Shown: positions 1 to 8,227, counted from the first letter of the stretch. The stretch is 20,576 bases of DNA from an uncultured Propionivibrio sp. (GCA_938040985.1 CALHZD010000074.1:1-20576), one strand, 5' to 3'. The notes: generated by a model from the letters alone, not told the origin. Numbers and translations: made by a program.

Positions 1-430
1 GCGCACAGGCTCCCGCCGCGCCCGCCGCCGCATCCGGCACACCCAGCTGCTGGCGCAGACGCTGCGTCAGCAGCTGGCCGGGATTGGCCGCCCAGCGGCT
101 ATCCACGTATTCACGCCGCTTGAGCGGATCGTCGTAGGCCAGGCGATAGTCGATGCCAGGCGAATCGAACCACGGCGGCGTATGGACATCGACGGCCAGG
201 CTCATCGCCTCGGCGCCGGCGCCGCCCTGCCCGGCCAGGGCGGACACGGGCAGGCCAAAATCATAGACGGTTGGTTGTACGGCGGACGGGCTTGCGGCGC
301 AGCCGGCCAGCAGCGCGATCGCCAGGGCGCCGGCAGGAAGCGCCGCGCGGCGGATAGCATGGTGGATGGCGCGGTGCATGGATGGATACGCCCAGCGGCG
401 GAAAATTGTCGGCAACATCGGGTTCCTCAT
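1..430 (-). CDS. ABC-type transport auxiliary lipoprotein, PqiC/DUF330-like (partial)
   Basis: This is the last visible gene of the MCE transporter operon and it runs off the left edge, so its C-terminus is missing. About 143 codons are visible. The N-terminus has a basic stretch, then a hydrophobic segment ending in a lipobox, LLAGC, with the acceptor Cys at residue 44 from the first ATG. It should therefore be lipidated and, by family, anchored to the outer membrane. The start at 430 overlaps the stop of the MCE gene (ATGA) and has AGGA about 8 nt upstream. A later ATG at 379 would give a more typical signal length (Cys at 27). After the lipobox come PTVYDFGLP and a PPWFDSPGIDYRL block, typical of this auxiliary family, which works with MCE proteins in lipid transport across the periplasm. 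The assignment rests on both sequence and operon position. Confidence 0.8.
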   Translation of the reverse strand, partial: MRNPMLPTIFRRWAYPSMHRAIHHAIRRAALPAGALAIALLAGCAASPSAVQPTVYDFGLPVSALAGQGGAGAEAMSLAVDVHTPPWFDSPGIDYRLAYDDPLKRREYVDSRWAANPGQLLTQRLRQQLGVPDAAAGAAGACA

Positions 431-1380
431 GGTTTTTTCCTGTCTGCCGGCACAGTAAAGCCGGCTTCTCCCGGCCCAGGCGTCTGCTTGGGGCCGCCCA
501 GAATCAGACTTTGCGGCCGGTCTTCGAGCATTTGCAGGACACGGTTGAGCTGCCGCGACGTAGCCGCCAGATCGCGGCCCAGTTCATTTAAGCGCGGCAG
601 CGTAGCGGCGCCGGACTGACCGCCCAGCGCCACGTCGAGCTTATCGCTGACGCTTTGCAGGCGGGCAACCAGCCCGCGCGCTTCGGCGAAGAATGGGCCG
701 ACCTGACCGGCGGCGTACTCGGCGCGTTGCAGCGTCGTCTGCAAGGTGCGCAGATTCTGTCCGGACAGCGCCTGCCGAAGCTGCGTCGAGGCTTCGCGCG
801 CATTATCCGAAGCGGTCGCAAGATTATCCAGCGTGCGCGTCACCGCCTTCCGGTTTTCCGGATTCAGAATCCGGTTGATATTCACAACCAGGCGGTGGAT
901 CTGTTTGAGCGTATCCGTACCCGTGTCGGTCAAGGCGTCTACGAGGGAATCTTCCATCGGAATGCGCGGCATGCCTCCCGACTCTGCCAGCAAAGGCGCG
1001 CGATCCGCATCGACGGGATGTCCCACGCCGTCTTCCTCCCGGTCATCAAGCTGGATATGGGCGATGCCGGTGACGCCCTGATAGCCCAGGCGGGCAACGG
1101 CGCCCTGCCTGACGGGCACATCGTCGCGGATACGGATGTGGATCAGGATATTGCGCGGATCGCGGCTGTCGAGGTCGATGTCCTCGACGCGGCCGACGCG
1201 AATGCCCCGGTAGCGCACCTGCGCCTGCGGGTTTAGTCCGCTGACGCTCTTGTCGGTGACGACCAGGTAATCGCTCATATGCTCGGTCTTGCCGCCAAAC
1301 CACCATAAAGAAAGGATGGCGGCAATGCCGAGCAGTAAAGTAAAAATTCCGGTGATCAGGGCGTGGGAGCGGTTTTCCAT
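427..1380 (-). CDS. MCE/MlaD-family substrate-binding protein of a lipid ABC transporter
   Basis: A 317-aa protein with one N-terminal transmembrane helix (residues about 8-29) anchoring it in the inner membrane. A single MCE domain follows (about 38-115, including VSGLNPQAQVRYRGIRVGRV and GYQGVTGIAHIQL). The rest is a long alpha-helical, coiled-coil-prone region (about 155-290) and a Pro/Gly-rich tail. Single-MCE proteins of this type form hexameric rings that bind phospholipid for the partner ABC transporter. The frame is open further upstream to 1446, but that would overlap the ATPase gene. I chose ATG 1380 because MENRSHALITG begins the usual short cytosolic tail, 14 nt after the ATPase stop. 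It resembles the permease/ATPase/MCE/lipoprotein cassettes of Proteobacteria more than canonical mlaD, which is shorter (about 180 aa). Confidence 0.9.
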   Translation of the reverse strand: MENRSHALITGIFTLLLGIAAILSLWWFGGKTEHMSDYLVVTDKSVSGLNPQAQVRYRGIRVGRVEDIDLDSRDPRNILIHIRIRDDVPVRQGAVARLGYQGVTGIAHIQLDDREEDGVGHPVDADRAPLLAESGGMPRIPMEDSLVDALTDTGTDTLKQIHRLVVNINRILNPENRKAVTRTLDNLATASDNAREASTQLRQALSGQNLRTLQTTLQRAEYAAGQVGPFFAEARGLVARLQSVSDKLDVALGGQSGAATLPRLNELGRDLAATSRQLNRVLQMLEDRPQSLILGGPKQTPGPGEAGFTVPADRKKP

Positions 1381-1394
1381 GGTGGACTTTCTGC

Positions 1395-2231
1395 CTATTT
1401 CTTGGTCAAGGGGGCGGATAAGGCGGCCAGCGCGTGTTCGGAACAAAAAAAGTTGCGGATGAACGGATGATCGACTGCCAGCACCTCGGCCGGCGGGCCG
1501 CAGGCAATGATACGCTGGTCGGCCAACACCGCGATATGCGTGGCCAGGCCGGCCAGCGTATCGAGATCGTGCGTGACCATCACGACGGTGAAATTCAGTT
1601 CCTTCTGCAAAGCATTGATCAGTTTGACGAAACTGACCGCCAGATCGGGATCAAGGCCGGCGGTCGGCTCGTCCAGCACCAGGAGTTCCGGCTCCAGCGC
1701 CAGGGAACGCGCCAGCGCAACGCGCTTGATCATGCCGCCCGACAGCTCCGAGGGCATCAGATGGCCATGACGCGGTTCGAGTTCGACCATCGCCAGCTTG
1801 AGGCGAACCAGCTCGCCGATCAGTGCCTCGTCAAGCCGATGCAGCTCGCGCAGCGGGAAGGCGATATTGTCGAAAACCGACAGCGCGGAAAACAGCGCGC
1901 CCTGCTGGAACAGCATGCCGAAACGACGACGCAAGGCGCGCCGGCGAACGGGATCGGCATCGGCGATCGGCTCGCCGAACAGGCGCACCGTGCCGCGCTC
2001 CGGCGTCAGCAGGCCGATGATTTCGCGCAGCAGCGTCGTTTTGCCGCTGCCGGAACCGCCGACCAGCGCCATCACCTGTCCGGCAAAAACGTCCAGATCG
2101 AGATCGCGGTGGATGACCGTCTCGCCGAAGCGCGTCGATAAGCCGCGCACCTGCACGACAGGCGTCCGGGACGCTGCCCGGGGCGCAGGTTCATGCGCCG
2201 GAAGCGGTGTCATGTCCGTTTGTCTGTCCAT
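1395..2231 (-). CDS. ABC transporter ATP-binding protein, MlaF-like
   Basis: A 278-aa ATPase with every catalytic motif: Walker A GGSGSGKT (58-65), Q-loop FQQG (108-111), signature LSGGM (163-167), Walker B LLVLDEP (183-189) and switch His221. The LSGGM signature with the following IKRVALARSLALEP, and the DLAVSFVKLINALQ region, match the MlaF/Ttg2A branch that energises MCE lipid transport. The first 25 residues are a Pro/Ala-rich extension. A second ATG (Met7) could serve as start. The gene begins 2 nt after the permease stop and ends 14 nt before the MCE start, so the genes should be co-translated. Expected partners are the STAS-MlaE permease upstream and the MCE protein downstream. Confidence 0.92.
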   Translation of the reverse strand: MDRQTDMTPLPAHEPAPRAASRTPVVQVRGLSTRFGETVIHRDLDLDVFAGQVMALVGGSGSGKTTLLREIIGLLTPERGTVRLFGEPIADADPVRRRALRRRFGMLFQQGALFSALSVFDNIAFPLRELHRLDEALIGELVRLKLAMVELEPRHGHLMPSELSGGMIKRVALARSLALEPELLVLDEPTAGLDPDLAVSFVKLINALQKELNFTVVMVTHDLDTLAGLATHIAVLADQRIIACGPPAEVLAVDHPFIRNFFCSEHALAALSAPLTKK

Positions 2232-2233
2232 GC

Positions 2234-3391
2234 TCAGATCCCCACATTGCGCGTCAGGATGGCGAACAGCGCATCGGTCAGAATGACCAGCGTAATCGCC
2301 GTGACGACGGCCGTCGTCGTGTTGCTCGACAGGCTTTCGGTATTCGGCCGCACCTTGAGGCCGAAATGACAGGACACCAGCGCAATCAGAAAGCCGAAAA
2401 ACACGCCCTTACTCAGGCCAATCCATACATTGGCGACCGGCACGACACGCGGCAGCGCCGTGAGGAAATAGTGAAAAGACAGCCCCATCTCCATATTGGC
2501 CGACACCATGCCGCCAACCAGCGCCGCCGCCGAGCACCAAACGACCAGCAGCGGCATGGTCAGCGCCAGGGCGGTGACTTTCGGAAAAACCAGGCGCAGG
2601 CTGCGCGAAACGCCCATCGTCGCCAGCGCGTCGATTTCCTGCGTCACGCGCATCACACCGATCTGCGCCGTCATGGCCGAGCCAGAACGGCCGGCAACGA
2701 GGACAGCGACGAGCACCGGCCCCAGCTCGCGGATGATGCTAATGCCCAGCAGATTGACGATATAGATGTCCGCGCCGAAAGTACGCAGTTGCAGCGCGGA
2801 AAGAAAAGAGAGCACAACGCCGATGAGAAAACCGACGAGCGCCGTCACCGGCAACGCCTGCGCGCCGCTGCGGAAAATATTGGCCGAGAATTCACGTCCG
2901 GGAATATCGCGCGGATGAAAGAACAGATAACGCGCATCAAGCACCAGTTGCCCAAACAGGGCGACCAGCCCCGCCAGGTTACGCAAGCCGTTCAGCACAG
3001 CGCCGCCAATGAGCGACAAGCCGCCGGAAAGGCTCGCCGGGCGTTCCGGCCGGACGCTGTCTGCCGGAACGGCGGCGGCGCGTTCGATGATGGCGCGCAA
3101 AACGGGCGGAACGGCTACGTTTTTCGGCCACTGGCCGCCCCAGGCGCGCCACAGCGTCAAGGCGCCGACGCTGTCGAGGCGTGCAATGCCGTGCAGATCC
3201 CAGGCGGTTTCGGCCCCGACTTGCGCGCGCAGACCGGCTTCAAACGCCGCGATCGACGCGGGCAGCCTGGCCAGCGTCCAGTCGCCGGAGAGAACCAGCG
3301 TGCGCCGTCCATCGGCCGCCTCATGCAGAGAAAACGCCGCTTCCGACGCCGGCGCCACCATCGCCGCTTCCCTGTCAGATCCGCCTCGCAC
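2234..3391 (-). CDS. MlaE-type permease with N-terminal STAS-like domain
   Basis: A 385-aa inner-membrane permease. Residues about 18-105 look like a STAS domain (LVLSGDWTL and DLHGIARLDSVGALTLWRA). This domain is separate (MlaB) in the classical Mla system but fused here, as in many single-MCE cassettes. The MlaE domain fills about 128-385, with several membrane segments and the family block RELGPVLVAVLVAGRSGSAM followed by IGVMRVTQEIDALATMGV. I chose the GTG at 3391 because GGGAGGA lies 4-5 nt upstream. That start overlaps the TAG stop of ppx by one base. An ATG at 3361 with AGGGAAG upstream is a reasonable alternative. Its place between ppx and the ATPase gene indicates one transcript. Confidence 0.9.
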   Translation of the reverse strand: MRGGSDREAAMVAPASEAAFSLHEAADGRRTLVLSGDWTLARLPASIAAFEAGLRAQVGAETAWDLHGIARLDSVGALTLWRAWGGQWPKNVAVPPVLRAIIERAAAVPADSVRPERPASLSGGLSLIGGAVLNGLRNLAGLVALFGQLVLDARYLFFHPRDIPGREFSANIFRSGAQALPVTALVGFLIGVVLSFLSALQLRTFGADIYIVNLLGISIIRELGPVLVAVLVAGRSGSAMTAQIGVMRVTQEIDALATMGVSRSLRLVFPKVTALALTMPLLVVWCSAAALVGGMVSANMEMGLSFHYFLTALPRVVPVANVWIGLSKGVFFGFLIALVSCHFGLKVRPNTESLSSNTTTAVVTAITLVILTDALFAILTRNVGI

Positions 3392-4995
3392 TACGTCCTC
3401 CCGCGCGCCGCCGACCGGCGTTTGATTGTCCAGCCGAATCCGGCGCGTTGCCAGATCGCCGCTTCATCCGCCAACGCCGAGGCGCTCAGCGGATTGGCCG
3501 CCAGCCAGCTAGCCGGAAACGAAACCGAAAAAACGCCATGTCCGCCTTCGGTGCCGTTTTTATCGCCCGAACCCCTTGCACGCGCGGTTTGCGATGCTTT
3601 TGTTCGGCCGGCGTATTCTCCACCCTGCAGGCTGACCCGGACATCCGGCGCCACCACAAGATTGTCGCGCGAACGATAGAGCAGCGCAGCCAAGCGCAGG
3701 CAGAACACCAGCACCCAGCAAAAATCGCCGTCCGGTAGGAATTTTTTCAACTTTTCCAGCTTGCCGCGCTGACCGAGAATCAGGGCGGAGAGGCGCTCTT
3801 GTTCCGTCTTTGAGAAACCTGGCATATCCGCGCAGCGCGTAATGTACGCGCCATGTTTGTGAAAATCGCCATGCGAAATCGAAATGCCGATTTCATGCAG
3901 CGACGACGCCCATGTCAGCAGGCGCGTTCCATATTCGCGCACCTGCGGGTCGAAACCGTCCGCCAGCTGCGCGAAAAAAGCCAGCGCCATGGTCTTGACC
4001 CGCGCGGCCTGCGACACGTCGATGTGGTAGCGGCGCATGAAACGGCGCACTGTCGTATCGCGCATGTCGCGCCGGTGAAAACGGCCAAGCAGGTCATAGA
4101 GCACCCCCAGACGCAGCGCGCCTTCGGAATAGATCATGCGCTCGATGCCCAGTTCTGCAAACACGGCGGACAGGATCGCAAAACCGCCGGCCAGTACGGG
4201 CGCGCGTTCGCCGCGCAGGCCGGACAGGCCGAGGTTTTCCATTGAGCCGGCGCGAATCAGCAGGCTGCGCAGTTTTTCCAGCCCGGCGCGGGTAATACCG
4301 TCACCGCCGCCGGGATTGAGCCGGTTCATTTCCAACAGATCGGCAATCGCCCGCGCCGTGCCGGAAGAGGCAACCGCCTCACTCCAGCCCAGTTGCCGAT
4401 ACGCCTGCGCAAAGCGCTGCACTTCGCGCGCTGCGGACAGTTCCGCCTTGATCAGGCGTTTGGCATCAACGCGCCCATCGGGGAAAAAGCGCAGCGAATA
4501 ACTCACGCACCCCATGTACAGGGAATCCATAAGCATCGGCTCAATTTTTTTGCCGATGATGAGTTCGGTCGAACCGCCGCCAATATCGACGACCAGCCGC
4601 CGGTCGCGCGTCGGCGGCAGCGCATGGGCAACACCCAGGTAGATAAGGCGCGCCTCTTCGCGGCCGGCGATGATTTCAATGGGAAAACCGAGCGCCTGTT
4701 CGGCCTTGGGCAGAAATGCCGCCGCATTACGGGCGACACGCAGGGTATTGGTCGCCACCGCGCGCACCGAGCCAGGCTGGAAACCGCGCAGACGTTCGCC
4801 AAAGCGCGAAAGCGCCGCCAGCGCCCGCGTCTGCGAGGCCGTATCCAGCAGCTTGTCCGGCGTCAGGCCGGAGGCCAGGCGAACCGTCTCTTTGAGGGTA
4901 TCGAGCGGGTAAATCTGGCTATAGACGAGGCGGCCAACTTCCAGGTGAAAACTGTTCGACCCGAGATCGACGGCGGCAATCTGTTCGTAGGGCAT
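3391..4995 (-). CDS. ppx: Exopolyphosphatase (Ppx/GppA family)
   Basis: A 534-aa member of the ASKHA-fold Ppx/GppA family, which removes terminal phosphate from polyphosphate and/or converts pppGpp to ppGpp. Visible motifs are phosphate-1 VDLGSNSFHLEV (9-20), the acidic GREEARLIYLG block (111-121) with the probable catalytic Glu, and phosphate-2 VDIGGGSTELIIG (136-148). The C-terminal half carries an HD-like helical domain (SSLHEIGISISHGDFHKHG). Between that domain and the last WLAANPL block is a Gly/Arg/Lys-rich insertion of about 29 residues (about 458-486). The divergent ppk favours polyphosphate as substrate, but GppA activity cannot be excluded. It is the first gene of the lipid-transporter unit, and its last codons contain the ribosome binding site of the permease. 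The ATG at 4995 has only a weak, distant GGAAAG. Confidence 0.9.
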   Translation of the reverse strand: MPYEQIAAVDLGSNSFHLEVGRLVYSQIYPLDTLKETVRLASGLTPDKLLDTASQTRALAALSRFGERLRGFQPGSVRAVATNTLRVARNAAAFLPKAEQALGFPIEIIAGREEARLIYLGVAHALPPTRDRRLVVDIGGGSTELIIGKKIEPMLMDSLYMGCVSYSLRFFPDGRVDAKRLIKAELSAAREVQRFAQAYRQLGWSEAVASSGTARAIADLLEMNRLNPGGGDGITRAGLEKLRSLLIRAGSMENLGLSGLRGERAPVLAGGFAILSAVFAELGIERMIYSEGALRLGVLYDLLGRFHRRDMRDTTVRRFMRRYHIDVSQAARVKTMALAFFAQLADGFDPQVREYGTRLLTWASSLHEIGISISHGDFHKHGAYITRCADMPGFSKTEQERLSALILGQRGKLEKLKKFLPDGDFCWVLVFCLRLAALLYRSRDNLVVAPDVRVSLQGGEYAGRTKASQTARARGSGDKNGTEGGHGVFSVSFPASWLAANPLSASALADEAAIWQRAGFGWTIKRRSAARGRT

Positions 4996-5502
4996 AGGGC
5001 GATCAAGACTTTCCGGCGGCCGATGACTCGGCGCATTTCAGCACATTCCGTATATCTTGCATATTGATATTGGAGCAGCCGGTTCCGGCAAGGCCGGGCA
5101 CCGCCGCCTGAATCTGTACGGCGGGCGCCATTCTATCACCTCGCCCCCTTCGGTCATCGGGCCGCGCCCACATCACGGCCCGGTTTAATGTATTCGCGAG
5201 GCATTGGCCGGTCTGTGCATGACCCGCCGCAGGGCAAAGCGGGCCGGTTTTTTAGCGGTGAGGCGAGTAGCCGCGATATTCCCCGGCTGGTTTTTGTCGG
5301 CTTTTGTCGGTTTTCTGCCGCTTTTAAACGCTCTGTGTATCGCCTCTTTATTGCCGCCGTCACGCGCGCCTCTATTCATCCGAACTTCACCCGAACCGGC
5401 CGGATACGGCGAAGAGATTCAATCGGCCAGAAACATCAGGGGTTTGGCGATAGAATGGCCTCTGCCCGATCCGGCAATGATCCTCCACGTCTTCTTATCC
5501 TC
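4996..5502. other. ppx-ppk divergent intergenic region
   Basis: About 500 nt separate the two divergent starts. The ppk reading frame is open upstream to 5188, but those codons (for example FVGFCRFSAAFKRSVYRLF) show no family signal and I regard them as non-coding. On the minus side a loose promoter-like pair (TTGCCG and TATCAA, near 5070-5095) could serve ppx. The plus-strand box TAGAAT at 5451-5456 could be a -10 element for ppk, but no good -35 goes with it. The tandem TTTTGTCGG motif is listed separately. Confidence 0.4.
5291..5330 (+). promoter_or_regulatory. Tandem TTTTGTCGG decamers upstream of ppk, possible regulator site
   Basis: Three to four degenerate direct repeats with a spacing of about 10 nt: TTTTTGTCGG, CTTTTGTCGG, TTTTCTGCCG and a weaker CTTTTAAACG. 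TGTCG cores start at 5295 and 5305, and TGCCG starts at 5316. Direct TGTCA-type repeats spaced by 11 nt are the hallmark of Pho boxes, and ppk is a classical Pho-regulon gene. However, the spacing here is mixed (10 then 11) and the core is TGTCG, so PhoB binding is only a suggestion. Confidence 0.25.
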
Positions 5503-7650
5503 ATGCGCTTGTCCAAATCGCCCCACGCCTCCCACCTTCCCCTACTCTCCCACGCCCAGCCCCATTCCGCTGGAAAACCGGGGGATCACAGCAAATATCT
5601 CAACCGCGAACTCGGCTTGCTGGCCTTCAACCGGCGCGTGCTGGCGCAGGCGAGCGATCCGTCCGCACCGCTGCTCGAACGCCTGCGTTTTTTGTGCATC
5701 GTCAGCAGCAACCTCGACGGATTCTTTGAAATTCGCCTCGCCGGTCTTAAGGAGCAGATCAAGCTCAATTCGGGCGAAGTGTCGGCGGACGGACTGACGG
5801 CGCAGGCGGCCTATGATCGGGTCAGTCATGCGGCGCATGGATTGGTCGCCGAACAATACGCACTGCTCAACGGGCAGATTCTGCCGGCGCTGGCCGCGGA
5901 GGGCATCCGTTTTTTCCGGCGCAGCCAATGGAATGAGGCGCAGTTCGAATGGATTCGCGATTATTTTTTCCGCGAAGTCATGCCGGTGCTGACGCCGATC
6001 GGGCTGGATCCATCCCATCCTTTTCCGCGCGTCCTGAACAAGAGCCTGAACTTTGCCGTCGAGCTGGACGGCAAAGATGCTTTTGGCCGGCATTCCGGCA
6101 CGGCCATCGTCCAGGCGCCGCGCGTGCTGCCGCGCCTCATCCGCCTGCCCGAAGCCCTGTGCGGCTGCCCGTACGGTTTCATTTTTTTGTCGTCGATACT
6201 GCACGCTTTTGTCAATGAACTGTTTGCGGGCATGACGGTGCTCGGCTGCTACCAGTTCCGCGTCACGCGCAACAGCGACCTGTTCGTCGATGAAGAAGAA
6301 GCCAAAAACCTGCGCATCGAAATCCAGGGCGAACTGCCCCAGCGCCACTTCGGCGACGCCGTGCGGCTGGAGGTTGCGGACAACTGCCCGGAGCATATGG
6401 CCGATTTTCTACTGACCCAGTTCAATCTCCGCCGCAGCGACCTGTACTGCGTTGCCGGCCCGGTCAATCTCGCCCGTCTTATCCAGATTCCCGACCAGGT
6501 CGACCGGCCGGATCTGAAGTTTCCGCCATTTACGCCGAGCCTGCCCAAGGCGCTCGACAAGGGGCGCGGCATTTTTGAGGCCTTGCGTAAAAGCGACATT
6601 CTGCTGCACCACCCTTACCAGAGTTTTCTGCCCGTCATTGCGCTCATTGACCAGGCCGCCGCCGATCCCCAGGTCGTTGCCATCAAGATGACCGTCTATC
6701 GCACCGGGACGGATTCCGTGCTGATGAAATCGCTGCTGCGCGCCGCACGCAACGGCAAGGAAGTCACCGTCGTCGTCGAACTCATGGCGCGCTTTGACGA
6801 GGAGGCCAATATCGGCTGGGCCACCCGGCTCGAAGAAGTCGGCGCTCATGTCGTTTACGGCGTCGTCGGCTACAAAACACACGCCAAGATGCTGATGATC
6901 GTGCGCCGGGAGAGCGACGCTTCCGGCAGCCGCCTGCGCCGTTACGCGCATCTGGGCACCGGCAACTACCATCCGCGCACCGCCCGCCTGTACACGGATT
7001 TCGGCCTGCTGACGAGCAACGAAGCCATTTGCGCCGATGTTAACGAAATCTTCAAGCAGCTCACCGGCCTGGGCCGCGCCAGCGCGCTTTGCCACCTCTG
7101 GCAGTCGCCGTTCTCGCTGCACCGCAACGTCGTCGCCGCCATCCAGGCCGAAACCGATGCGGCGCGCAACGGCAAACGCGCGCGCATCATCGCCAAAATG
7201 AATTCGCTGCTTGAACCGGGCGTTATCGATGCGCTGTACGCCGCGTCGCAGGCGGGCGTCAGGATCGACCTAATCGTGCGCGGCGTCTGCGCCCTGCGCC
7301 CCGGCCTCAAGGGATTGTCAGAAAATATCCGCGTGCGTTCGGTCATCGGCCGTTTTCTCGAACATCATCGCATTTTTTATTTTTACGCTGGCGGCGAAGA
7401 AAAGGTTCTGCTGTCAAGTGCCGACTGGATGGAGCGCAACTTTTTCCGCCGCATCGAACTGGCTTTTCCCATACTCGATAAAAAACTCAAACGCCGCGTC
7501 ATTCACGAAGGTCTGCGTCTTTATCTTGCCGATAACCAGCAGGCTTGGGAAATGAACGCCCAAGGCGGCTACCGCCCGCGCCACGGCGCGCGCCGGGCAA
7601 AGACGCAGCGCAGCGCACAGCGCGAATTGCTGGAATTGCTGAAACGCTAA
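5503..7650 (+). CDS. ppk: Polyphosphate kinase 1
   Basis: A 715-aa Ppk1, close to the usual length of about 690-700, which makes inorganic polyphosphate reversibly from ATP at the membrane. The N-terminal domain opens with LNRELGLLAFNRRVLAQA and FLCIVSSNLDGFFEIRLAGL. The family usually has NLDEF at that point, so the Gly is a small oddity. The catalytic core has KTHAK with the phosphorylated His at about 460, then RYAHLGTGNYHPRTARLYTD, and the second conserved His in GRFLEHHRI (about 621). It ends with SADWMERNFFRRIE. The start is uncertain: ATG 5503 has no clear Shine-Dalgarno sequence, and ATG 5455 would add 16 residues. It diverges from ppx and no gene follows closely. Confidence 0.95.
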   Translation: MRLSKSPHASHLPLLSHAQPHSAGKPGDHSKYLNRELGLLAFNRRVLAQASDPSAPLLERLRFLCIVSSNLDGFFEIRLAGLKEQIKLNSGEVSADGLTAQAAYDRVSHAAHGLVAEQYALLNGQILPALAAEGIRFFRRSQWNEAQFEWIRDYFFREVMPVLTPIGLDPSHPFPRVLNKSLNFAVELDGKDAFGRHSGTAIVQAPRVLPRLIRLPEALCGCPYGFIFLSSILHAFVNELFAGMTVLGCYQFRVTRNSDLFVDEEEAKNLRIEIQGELPQRHFGDAVRLEVADNCPEHMADFLLTQFNLRRSDLYCVAGPVNLARLIQIPDQVDRPDLKFPPFTPSLPKALDKGRGIFEALRKSDILLHHPYQSFLPVIALIDQAAADPQVVAIKMTVYRTGTDSVLMKSLLRAARNGKEVTVVVELMARFDEEANIGWATRLEEVGAHVVYGVVGYKTHAKMLMIVRRESDASGSRLRRYAHLGTGNYHPRTARLYTDFGLLTSNEAICADVNEIFKQLTGLGRASALCHLWQSPFSLHRNVVAAIQAETDAARNGKRARIIAKMNSLLEPGVIDALYAASQAGVRIDLIVRGVCALRPGLKGLSENIRVRSVIGRFLEHHRIFYFYAGGEEKVLLSSADWMERNFFRRIELAFPILDKKLKRRVIHEGLRLYLADNQQAWEMNAQGGYRPRHGARRAKTQRSAQRELLELLKR

Positions 7651-7767
7651 ACTGCGGTGTCATTGTCATGGAGAAAAAAGTGTTTTTAGAACGCCATCTT
7701 GGCGAAAGAATCTTTTATAAGCCGCAACTGCCCCCCCTTTTTCAAGCATAAAAGCATGGCCGCCGGT

Positions 7768-7860
7768 GGCGGCATTTCAAACAAAAGCATTGAAGAAGAC
7801 AGGCCGGAGATGCCCAATCCACGCGGGCTAGCGGGCAGCGGTTCAGAGATGCCCAAGCCA
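7768..7860 (-). repeat. Minus-oriented arm of the ~40-nt repeat family
   Basis: Read on the minus strand, two units spaced about 39 nt apart carry the family core TTGGGCATCTC (minus-strand cores in 7807-7817 and 7846-7856). The stretch 7812-7833 is an imperfect reverse complement of 8098-8121 (GCTAG, CCC.CGT and GATTGGGC are shared). Just to its left, GGCATTTCAAACA (7771-7783) matches the unit start at 8041 in plus orientation, so the arm is mosaic. Confidence 0.6.
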
Positions 7861-8000
7861 GAAAAACGTTCGTAAAAAACAAGCACGGCATGTGCTGTTT
7901 CAGGTCGGGCTTTTGTCCGCGGCGCGCAAGTGCTTGTGCGTGTAGCGTCAAATAGCTAAAAAATCATCACCGCGTTGCGCCACTTTTCCGTACGTCCTGT

Positions 8001-8215
8001 ACTGTCTGCGGCGGCTGCCCGGAAGTCCGCGTCCTTTGGACATTTCAAACAGGGTAGTGCTGGAACCCGCGCCAATTGGGCGTTTGCAAGTAGGTGTCGC
8101 TAGAACCCACGTAGATTGGGCGTTTCAGACAGGACAGCGCTGGAACCCGCGTCAATTGGGCGTTTGCGGCCAGGCATCCCGGAAACTCTTATTCCACGCG
8201 GGATTCTATTCAGAC
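8001..8215 (+). repeat. Plus-oriented tandem array, exact 40-nt period
   Basis: Units starting at 8041, 8081 and 8121 are exactly 40 nt long and share a core of about 26 nt (GC-TGGAACCCGCG-CAATTGGG followed by CGTTT). The other 14 or so nt are more variable. A degraded unit precedes them (8001-8040, with CCGCGTCCTTTGGA) and one or two decayed units follow (8161 to about 8215, ending in TTCAGAC). Units are contiguous with no unique spacers. Confidence 0.75.
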
Positions 8216-8227
8216 TTCGAGCTTGCT

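Noticed and set aside
2207..3738. Long plus-strand frames opposite the permease and ppx
   Set aside because: These are antisense shadows of GC-rich genes: Arg/Gln/His-rich, no domains, and the minus-strand genes have clear family motifs.
5188..5502. N-terminal extension of ppk of about 105 residues
   Set aside because: The frame is open, but the sequence has no Ppk homology and covers the promoter region; Ppk1 normally begins shortly before the LNRELG block.
7692..7704. Terminator after ppk
   Set aside because: A 5-bp hairpin is present but it is short and not followed by a T-run, so intrinsic termination is not supported.
8001..8215. CRISPR array
   Set aside because: Repeats have a fixed 40-nt period but are contiguous and diverged, without unique spacers, and no cas gene is present.
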